12,719 nucleotides of DNA, from the NCBI GenBank assembly GCA_012842765.1, contig DUWJ01000368.1, forward strand, positions 1 to 12,719. The letters run 5' to 3'. The notes beneath the pieces were generated by a model, which saw nothing but the letters and a program-made list of their open reading frames with translations, made no database searches and was not told where the DNA came from. Below, piece by piece: positions 7,993 through 12,719 of the stretch; positions within the stretch are counted from its first letter, which is position 1, and the number at the start of each line of letters is the position of its first letter. The position numbers and the translations under genes are program-made. Source of the stretch: Bacillota bacterium (GTDB lineage Bacteria; Bacillota; DTU025).

Positions 7993-8326
7993 CCCGTATC
8001 ACCCTCACCTCGAGGCGATAAACCCCATGAGCTGTGCCATGTACCGAGTATCTGGCTTCATACGACGGATCAAAGTCGAATGCCTCCAAAGGATAACTTT
8101 GCTCCCTTTTGTCCGCCACATCTTTTAAGGTTGCCGGAGTCGTTGACAGGTCCTCGGTAACGGACTTGAGTATGGCTACTCCTTCAGCCTTTAATTTCCC
8201 TTTCCGGCTAAGACTGAGCGAGCCTTGCACCCCTGCAAATACCATGAGGGCGACAAGGGATAGAAGGACTATTGCTGTCATAGTCTCGACAAGAGTGAAT
8301 CCGCTACGGGAAGAAAAACGCTCCAT
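7934..8326 (-). CDS. Type IV prepilin-like protein (PilV/GspI-like)
   Basis: The 130-residue protein has a short basic leader, MERFSSRSG, then FTLVETMTAIVLLSLVALMVF. This is a textbook prepilin cleavage site with Gly at -1, Phe at +1 and Glu at +5. The hydrophobic helix (10-30) is followed by a small beta-rich domain with VYRLEVRVIRDG near the end. It resembles PilV/GspI-type minor pilins in length and in the MTAIVLLSL helix. The open frame extends upstream to 8368, but I chose the ATG at 8326 because GGAGG lies 9 bases ahead and the leader then has normal length. It is the first gene of the pilin trio, after a 119-base non-coding stretch with a candidate promoter. Confidence 0.85.
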   Translation of the reverse strand: MERFSSRSGFTLVETMTAIVLLSLVALMVFAGVQGSLSLSRKGKLKAEGVAILKSVTEDLSTTPATLKDVADKREQSYPLEAFDFDPSYEARYSVHGTAHGVYRLEVRVIRDGNCIASNEMLIRMPDIGQ

Positions 8327-8373
8327 GGTCAGTATCCTCCTCCATAAGGAGCAACAGACCGCGCTCAACTAAA

Positions 8374-8426
8374 TGCAATATTGAACATTAAGCGACCAAA
8401 TCCTTCTCATTGCAATACTGAATAAT
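8374..8426 (-). repeat. Imperfect direct repeat pair upstream of the pilin genes
   Basis: On the plus strand TGCAATATTGAACATT (8374-8389) recurs as TGCAATACTGAATAAT (8411-8426), with 13 of 16 bases identical and 37 bases between starts. They lie in the AT-rich gap before the first prepilin gene and overlap both hexamers of the candidate promoter. They may be regulator-binding sites. Chance is possible in AT-rich DNA. Confidence 0.4.
8387..8415 (-). promoter_or_regulatory. Candidate sigma-A promoter for the pilin trio
   Basis: On the minus strand TTGCAA (8415-8410) is followed after exactly 17 bases by CTTAAT (8392-8387). Each hexamer matches four of six consensus positions. The location is right, between the stop of the small unknown gene at 8446 and the prepilin ATG at 8326. 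The match is weak and the call depends on position. Confidence 0.3.
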
Positions 8427-8445
8427 GCAGAAAAGCCTGTGAGTA

Positions 8446-8877
8446 TCAGTATCTTTCGCTCCGTCTCACCATAAGCTGCGCCATTGTCCTAAGCCTTTGG
8501 TTGGCCCTGGCGAGGAGACGGCCGATTTCCTGAGGCGACAGAGTCAATTCAGGAGGATCGAGAATTTCGATGGTTCTAAACTCGTCTCTTAGTATGAAAT
8601 CGGCGAGATCTTCGATGGAGTCAGCTTGAACGACAACGTACACAGGAGAATAGGCTACTTCTTGATCGGTTGCGGGGTCAATGAGAACATACGTTTCGTG
8701 GCCTGAATCCACATCCTCTACCCTGATTCCCTGCTCCACCTCGTATTTGAGGTTCGCGGTGGCGCGGTCGCGCAAAGCAGCAGATGCTTCCGCAGCGCCC
8801 TTATGCCCGATAAACAGTCGTCCCGGCACGGCAACTCCCCTGTAATCAAACCTTACTCTGGCCCTTACCGGTTGCAT
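8446..8877 (-). CDS. Small protein of unknown function after rluB
   Basis: I do not recognise this 143-residue soluble protein. It starts MQPVRARVRFDYRG and is beta-rich in its first half. It has YVLIDP and PVYVVVQADS in the middle and ends in a helical, basic tail (IGRLLARANQRLR and VRRSERY) with no membrane segment. The frame runs up to an ATG at 8898, but that ATG is itself part of the GGAGGA site. The ATG at 8877, about 10 bases after GGAGGA, is the likelier start. It still overlaps the rluB end by 32 bases, so translation is probably coupled. The first half could be a small nucleotide- or ligand-binding domain, but nothing in the motifs shows this. Confidence 0.7.
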   Translation of the reverse strand: MQPVRARVRFDYRGVAVPGRLFIGHKGAAEASAALRDRATANLKYEVEQGIRVEDVDSGHETYVLIDPATDQEVAYSPVYVVVQADSIEDLADFILRDEFRTIEILDPPELTLSPQEIGRLLARANQRLRTMAQLMVRRSERY

Positions 8878-9628
8878 CTGGGCGAAATCCTCCTCCATCT
8901 AATTCCGCTTGTTCACGACCGCCCGCAAGCTCTCTCAAACCTCTGATCTCTTCGGAAGTCAGCTCTCTGCTTGCCCCAAGAGCAAGCGATCCGAGGGATA
9001 CGCACCCGATAGCAATGCGGACAAGCTGAACCACCTCATTGCCGATTGCGGCAAACATCCGCCTGATCTGCCTTTTACGACCCTCGCGCAACTCGATCTC
9101 GACAAGCCTGCCGGAGCTGTCAATCATGCTTGCCCGAGCTGGCGCACTCCATCCATCTTCCAATTCAATGCCGCTTGCTACAGCGTCTAGCTGAGCTTGT
9201 AAGATCGGCTCCGCAAGCCTTACTCGGTAAGTTTTGGTAACTCCCCGGCTCGGATGGGTGATTCCGTATGCAAGCTCACCATCGTCGGTTAGCAGAAGCA
9301 ACCCCTCTGATTCCATATCCAGCCTTCCCACTGGATAGACCCTGCGGTCGAGGCCGGGCACGAGGTCAAGAACGGTAGGGCGCCCATGGGTATCTCGGAC
9401 CGTCGTCACAAATCCTGCGGGCTTGTTAACTGCTATGTACAGATGTTCTGACGGGGGCCTCACTATCACCCCGTCCACTGCCACCACGTCGCGATCAGGA
9501 TCTACCTTAACTCCTGGTTGTTTCAGTGTTACTCCGTTGACGCTGACCCGGCCCTCGGCTATGAGCTCCTCGCACTTGCGGCGCGACGCTACTCCAGCCC
9601 TTGCCAGAAACTTATGGACCCTTTCCAT
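8846..9628 (-). CDS. rluB: 23S rRNA pseudouridine synthase (RluB family)
   Basis: The 260-residue enzyme isomerises a uridine in 23S rRNA to pseudouridine. The N-terminal S4 RNA-binding domain (about 2-48) starts RVHKFLARAGVASRR. The catalytic domain follows with LYIAVNKPAG (63-72), the catalytic aspartate D104 in GRLDMESEGLLLLTDDG, THPSRGVTKTYRV and EGRKRQIRRMF. The position usually holding Thr in GRLDxxTxG is Glu here, a minor change outside the catalytic residue. A C-terminal extension rich in Gly, Glu and Arg (about 235-260) is not part of the core fold. The ATG has GGGGAG about 6 bases ahead. rluB near scpA-scpB is a conserved Bacillota neighbourhood, and RluB fits better than RsuA or RluE. 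Confidence 0.9.
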   Translation of the reverse strand: MERVHKFLARAGVASRRKCEELIAEGRVSVNGVTLKQPGVKVDPDRDVVAVDGVIVRPPSEHLYIAVNKPAGFVTTVRDTHGRPTVLDLVPGLDRRVYPVGRLDMESEGLLLLTDDGELAYGITHPSRGVTKTYRVRLAEPILQAQLDAVASGIELEDGWSAPARASMIDSSGRLVEIELREGRKRQIRRMFAAIGNEVVQLVRIAIGCVSLGSLALGASRELTSEEIRGLRELAGGREQAELDGGGFRPDATGKGQSKV

Positions 9629-9696
9629 TGTTTGCTCCCCTTATGGTTTCCCCGCAGAACTGCCTCCATCCAGATGTGGCAGCTAGATGACTGTCT

Positions 9697-10347
9697 CTAA
9701 AGCCTTTTGAAACGCTGAAGGTTATCATTTTGGCCGATCACCACCACAACATCGCCTTCGTGGATGACGTCGTCCCCTCCAGGGGCCACTATCATCCGCC
9801 CGGCTGAACGAATCGCCATGATGTACACGCCAAAACGGGCCCTGATGTTCAAGGCAGCCAACGTACGGCCTGCGATATGGCTTGGCGCCACCATCTCAAC
9901 CATGCTGTAATTGGGGTCCAAATCTATCTGCTCAATGATATTCGTTGAAGTAAGCATTCGGGCAAGGCGTGCGCCGGTATCCCGCTCTGGATAGATCACC
10001 CGGTCAGCCCCCACTTTTTCGAGGACTTTCCCGTGGAGGTCGTCGTTGGCTTTTGCGACGATCGACTTTACGCCCAGCTCCTTCATGACCATCGTTCCTA
10101 CGATGCTCGCTTTCAGTTCAGTCCCGACTGCCACTACCGCCACATCTACGTTCCTGATCCCGACAGCCCTCATAGCATCGATGTCCGTTACGTTTGCCAC
10201 TACAGCTGTAGTGACTTGAGGCGCCAATTTCTGAACCTTCTCCTCGTCCACATCGATTGCCAAAACTTCCTGTCCAAGGTCGGACAGGGTTCGCGCCACC
10301 GCCGTGCCAAATCTGCCCAATCCGATGACCGCGATCTGTTGTATCAT
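9697..10347 (-). CDS. TrkA/KtrA-type potassium channel regulatory subunit (RCK domain)
   Basis: The 216-residue cytoplasmic protein gates a K+ uptake channel by binding nucleotides. The RCK N-domain has a Rossmann fold: IAVIGLGRFG (5-14) with Asp at 32 and 34 after the second strand, then NVTD, VVAVG, IVAKAND and GADRVIYPE. The RCK C-domain covers about 140-216 (FGVYIMAIR and IHEGDVVVVIGQ). Its 216 residues match the single-RCK KtrA type rather than double TrkA. No membrane partner (KtrB/TrkH) lies next to it here, so it must pair with a channel elsewhere. A GGGG lies about 10 bases ahead of the ATG. Upstream is an extended -10 promoter. Confidence 0.9.
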   Translation of the reverse strand: MIQQIAVIGLGRFGTAVARTLSDLGQEVLAIDVDEEKVQKLAPQVTTAVVANVTDIDAMRAVGIRNVDVAVVAVGTELKASIVGTMVMKELGVKSIVAKANDDLHGKVLEKVGADRVIYPERDTGARLARMLTSTNIIEQIDLDPNYSMVEMVAPSHIAGRTLAALNIRARFGVYIMAIRSAGRMIVAPGGDDVIHEGDVVVVIGQNDNLQRFKRL

Positions 10348-10416
10348 CAGTGATCATCCCCACTCGCACAATCTCCCAGTTGCATGCGGATACATGGAAG
10401 CGTGTATTCAGTCGGG

Positions 10417-10425
10417 ATTATACCA
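10417..10425 (-). promoter_or_regulatory. Extended -10 promoter for the trkA-like gene
   Basis: The minus strand reads TGGTATAAT: a perfect TATAAT with the TGn extension. No convincing -35 is present at 16-18 bases. Initiation would be near 10410, giving a leader of about 60 bases before the ATG at 10347. It lies downstream of the terminator-like hairpin at 10454-10487, as expected for a new transcription unit. Confidence 0.55.
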
Positions 10426-10453
10426 CAGCCCCAATGTGTCTGCTACAGCAGGC

Positions 10454-10487
10454 AAAAACCAGGCTCACGCCGAGAGGGCATCAACCT
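10454..10487 (-). terminator. Probable intrinsic terminator after gerW
   Basis: Read on the minus strand, AGGTTGATGCC (10487-10477) pairs with GGCGTGAGCCT (10471-10461) around a CTCTC loop. This gives an 11-position stem with one G-G mismatch and two G-U pairs. Two bases later comes TTTTT (10458-10454). It lies about 100 bases after the gerW stop and before the trkA promoter. The stem is imperfect and the T-run short, so termination may be partial. Confidence 0.55.
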
Positions 10488-10587
10488 TATCTCACGCCCT
10501 GTGGATATTGGGCGTCGATAAAAGGCCGTCGACTGCCTGCTGCCACATTTCCAACTGAGAGTCCGCGCTGGGATGCCGACGCAATCT

Positions 10588-11043
10588 TCATGCTATGGGG
10601 CGCTTTACTTCTGGTTGGGCCTGGGTCCTCACTGTAATCGTTTTGGGCTGCGGCGCTGCAAGCCGAGCAATCAGATCGGGGACAACATCGATGAGGCGAT
10701 CGAATATGGCGTCCGTAGTCACCGGAAGGAACCTTACCTGATTGTTCCCCACGACCAAAAACCCGACCGGACTGAGCGAGACGCCCGCTCCTGCCCCACC
10801 GCCAAAAGGCAGTTCAGCGGTGCCGCCACCCGAGCCGGTCGGCGGCTGTCCCCCGTCCCGGCGACGACTAGCGTCCCATTGAGTGCCGCCGGACGCGAAT
10901 CCAAATGTCACTCTTGAGACTGGCATGATTACGTTGCCATCCTTAGTTTCCACTGGGTCGCCAAGGATCGTATTCACATCGATCATCTGCCTAATGCTTT
11001 CGAGGGTCGTTTTCATCAGGCCTTCTATAGGATGCTCAGGCAA
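10588..11043 (-). CDS. gerW: GerW/YtfJ family sporulation protein
   Basis: The 151-residue protein belongs to the family whose Bacillus member is made in the forespore and is needed for normal spore germination; its biochemistry is unknown. The family N-terminus is clear: PEHPIEGLM, then IDVNTILGDPVET (21-33). A Gly-rich middle (about 63-88, GGGTAELPFGGGAGAG) and SPVGFLVV follow. The open frame extends to an ATG at 11118 that overlaps the previous stop by four bases. I prefer the TTG at 11043 because AGGAGG lies 8 bases ahead and the family starts at the EHPI block. The last 20 residues are basic and proline-rich. The adjacent DUF2953-type gene matches the ytfI-ytfJ pair of Bacillus. Its presence suggests a spore former. 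Confidence 0.9.
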   Translation of the reverse strand: MPEHPIEGLMKTTLESIRQMIDVNTILGDPVETKDGNVIMPVSRVTFGFASGGTQWDASRRRDGGQPPTGSGGGTAELPFGGGAGAGVSLSPVGFLVVGNNQVRFLPVTTDAIFDRLIDVVPDLIARLAAPQPKTITVRTQAQPEVKRPIA

Positions 11044-11114
11044 GATGCATTCCTCCTGTTGCTTTTTTGCTTCCAACAGCATTCTCTGCTTATTATTGAT
11101 CGCTGCCTCTGCCT

Positions 11115-11714
11115 TCATTCCCTTCTCTTGCGGCCAGCTTTTACAAACCCCATAACAGCAGAGGAGAACGACGGAGCGAGGATTACCGATGCAATACTTG
11201 TTTCCAGGGAGATGTCAAGATCTGTGAGAAAGCACTGGCGGTCGAAGAGAGGCGTGACTGAGTATTCTGGGAGGTCGGACCTTTTGCCCCACCTCGCGTA
11301 TGCGCTCGATAAAAGCGTTGACTTTGCGGCCCACAAGCTTCCGCACGCTATGGCTGTGAGCGCCGCATCGCCCGTACCGACCAGGGAATGCCACACGACA
11401 CTGATAAGCTTGTGGTGCCCAGACAGCGCCGCGCTGAGGACTGGAACAAGAGCTTGAAACCTATCTATGGTCTCTTTTACGGAAGCCAAGCGCTGAGTGG
11501 GGGTCTTGTGAGGTTGGCTGGTTCCGGGAATGATGTCGTGGCTGTAGACCTGGAAAGAGAATAGATGGGGCCATAATGAAACGCGCGCCGCAACCGAGGC
11601 GCACATTTCACCTGAATGGGCTGACAACCTCAGCCTTATGGGCCAAAAAATCAGGGCCACAAGCGCCGCGACAACGATTGCCAGAACCGAAAGGAGCGCT
11701 ACAACCCATCTCAC
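11115..11714 (-). CDS. DUF2953 family membrane protein (YtfI-like)
   Basis: The 199-residue protein has one N-terminal membrane segment (about 3-24, VVALLSVLAIVVAALVALIFWP) followed by IRLRL, the usual DUF2953 opening. Near the C-terminus are the family's GTGDAALTAIACGSLWA stretch and a PLFDRQ segment. Function is unknown. It lies next to gerW as ytfI does next to ytfJ in Bacillus, so a role in sporulation is inferred. The longest frame starts at a GTG at 11723, but that codon lies on the GGGAG site. The third GTG, at 11714, sits 8 bases after the site and is the likelier start. The central part (about 60-100) is less conserved-looking than the ends. Confidence 0.75.
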   Translation of the reverse strand: MRWVVALLSVLAIVVAALVALIFWPIRLRLSAHSGEMCASVAARVSLWPHLFSFQVYSHDIIPGTSQPHKTPTQRLASVKETIDRFQALVPVLSAALSGHHKLISVVWHSLVGTGDAALTAIACGSLWAAKSTLLSSAYARWGKRSDLPEYSVTPLFDRQCFLTDLDISLETSIASVILAPSFSSAVMGFVKAGRKRRE

Positions 11715-11818
11715 CCGCACCACTCCCGCTCGTATTCTGCCGCGCAGCAGGAGCAGTATTCACCATCGCGTGAAATCAGGCCCGGAACGCCCAGATTCTT
11801 CGGTCGACCCTGACTCGG

Positions 11819-12532
11819 TCAGTCGTCTTCTTCATCACAGTTGGCATCTGTCGCGCTCATACCGTCGAACATTGACTCAAGATCGATCCCATCTGGCATA
11901 TCCCAATGCGCATTGCCTCCAGCCTCATCGCCGTCCTTCCCCAAGCCAGGAAGAGGTGACATCAACGCATCCTGCTCATCGGCACCTTGAGGCGCGTCTG
12001 CAGGAAGCCCTTCGCCATCGGGAAGCACCGGAAGATCATCGAGCGAGCTGAGCCCCAAGTAAAGCAGGAAATCCGGCGTAGTTCCGTAAAGGATCGGCCG
12101 CCCTATACTCTCCTTGCGTCCCTTTTCACAGATAAGCCCTCGCTCGAGCAACGTGGATATGGCTGAATCGGGAGATACCCCTCTGATTCTCTCTATTTCT
12201 CCCCTGGTGACAGGCTGCCGATACGCAACTATGGCCAGTGTCTCAAGGGAAGCCGGAGAAAGCGACGGAGGACGTTGTCTTTCGGAAAGCCGTTCTATGT
12301 AGGGAGCGTACTCGGGACGCGACAACATGATGAACCCGCCGCCAGTTTCCACCAAGGCTACACCCGATTCTGGGCTGGAATGCCTATCCCCGATCAACCG
12401 GAGGAGTTTTCTGGTCGAAGACTCATCAACCCCTATGGCAGATGCGATCTCTTCGGCCCGGAGGGGAAACGAGGCCGCGAACAGTATTGCTTCAATTGCC
12501 GCTTGCGCTTCTTGGAGATTCGTCGGACACAC
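11819..12532 (-). CDS. scpB: Segregation and condensation protein B
   Basis: The 237-residue protein is the ScpB subunit that, with ScpA and SMC, forms the bacterial condensin that compacts and segregates chromosomes. Two winged-helix domains span about 8-165, starting IEAILFAASFPLRAEEIA. The family signatures ETLAIVAYRQPVTRGEI (97-113), IRGV and the end block GRPILYGTTPDFL (144-156) are present. An acidic, Pro/Gly-rich tail (about 168-237, ending NCDEEDD) extends past the conserved domain and looks disordered. The GTG start lies directly on a GGAGG-like sequence, and no other in-frame ATG, GTG or TTG lies before the conserved core. It overlaps scpA by 41 bases, so translation is probably coupled. 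Confidence 0.94.
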   Translation of the reverse strand: MCPTNLQEAQAAIEAILFAASFPLRAEEIASAIGVDESSTRKLLRLIGDRHSSPESGVALVETGGGFIMLSRPEYAPYIERLSERQRPPSLSPASLETLAIVAYRQPVTRGEIERIRGVSPDSAISTLLERGLICEKGRKESIGRPILYGTTPDFLLYLGLSSLDDLPVLPDGEGLPADAPQGADEQDALMSPLPGLGKDGDEAGGNAHWDMPDGIDLESMFDGMSATDANCDEEDD

Positions 12533-12719
12533 CTCCGGATGACGCCTTTTCCTTCTGCGGGAACATCCATATCTCGCCGAAAGGCATTGGCTGAGTGGCA
12601 GAGATCCTTCCCCGCCTAACCAGCTCCAGCATGGCCAGGAGCGTTGCTACGATGACAGGGCGGGACGCATCCTCCCCGAGGAACTCATGAAAGCCCAAGC
12701 GTCCGCGACGCGCCAGACG
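12492..12719 (-). CDS. scpA: Segregation and condensation protein A, C-terminal part (5' end outside window)
   Basis: The frame is open from the right edge to a TGA at 12492, giving about 75 residues. It shows the ScpA C-terminal winged helix: FHEFLGE, then VIVATLLAMLELVRRGRI, then QPMPFGEIWM, which matches the helix that binds the SMC head (LELVRxGxI ... FGxI). The rest of the gene lies to the right. A TTG at 12698 is inside the domain and is not the start. It ends in a short polar tail, SDESPRSASGN, and overlaps scpB. Confidence 0.92.
   Translation of the reverse strand, partial: RLARRGRLGFHEFLGEDASRPVIVATLLAMLELVRRGRISATQPMPFGEIWMFPQKEKASSGGVSDESPRSASGN

Noticed and set aside
9662..9690. 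Hairpin CTGCC/GGCAG between the trkA-like gene and rluB as a terminator.
   Set aside because: Five pairs with a 13-base loop and no T-run; rluB has no visible promoter of its own, so read-through is more likely.
10348..10587. Known c-di-AMP (ydaO-type) riboswitch ahead of the K+ channel regulator, as seen upstream of ktrA in Bacillus.
   Set aside because: The conserved GGGGTGAA-like and CAGCTAACTCCGTAGGC-like elements are absent, so only an unclassified structure is proposed.
1..12719. CRISPR array, insertion sequence, prophage, tRNA or rRNA genes.
   Set aside because: No regular repeat-spacer pattern, transposase or integrase motif, terminal inverted repeats or tRNA-like clover leaf was seen on either strand.

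Overview
The window comes from the chromosome of a bacterium of the phylum Bacillota, most likely a spore-forming lineage of the Clostridia or a close relative. Four things point there: a GerW/YtfJ-family sporulation gene, an IspH enzyme fused to S1 RNA-binding domains (a Clostridia-type arrangement), the scpA-scpB and cmk-plsC-ispH neighbourhoods, and strong AGGAGG-type ribosome binding sites with frequent TTG and GTG starts. Base composition looks moderately GC-rich by eye and fairly even. I see no rRNA, tRNA, insertion sequence, prophage or CRISPR array.

All fourteen credible genes lie on the minus strand, so the window reads right to left. Block 1 (12719 to about 10450) holds the 3' end of scpA, then scpB, a DUF2953-type membrane protein (ytfI-like) and a gerW/ytfJ homologue. 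It ends in a probable intrinsic terminator at 10454-10487. Block 2 (about 10425 to 8446) starts at an extended -10 promoter and carries an orphan TrkA/KtrA-type potassium-channel regulator, the pseudouridine synthase rluB and an unrecognised small protein.

Block 3 (about 8415 to 4214) is the accessory-looking part. It holds two small type IV prepilin-like proteins (PilV/GspI-like and PilW/GspJ-like) and a PilX-like protein with seven N-G turn motifs in its passenger domain. These are followed by a HI0933/YtfP-type flavoprotein and a membrane-anchored protein of unknown function. Block 4 (about 4229 to 1) has an extended -10 promoter followed by cmk, plsC, a transaldolase gene and the long ispH-S1 fusion, which runs off the left edge.

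The blocks combine housekeeping functions: chromosome segregation, sporulation, potassium homeostasis, 23S rRNA modification, nucleotide, phospholipid and isoprenoid synthesis, and translation. The unusual parts are three. First, a compact minor-pilin trio has no visible pilus motor. Second, a long acidic linker with a small cysteine cluster joins IspH to S1. Third, a potentially structured gerW-trkA intergenic region has mutually exclusive helices, one of which looks like a terminator. Several starts (gerW, plsC, transaldolase, the DUF2953 gene, the first prepilin, the small gene after rluB) were set by ribosome binding site position and family alignment rather than by the longest open frame.
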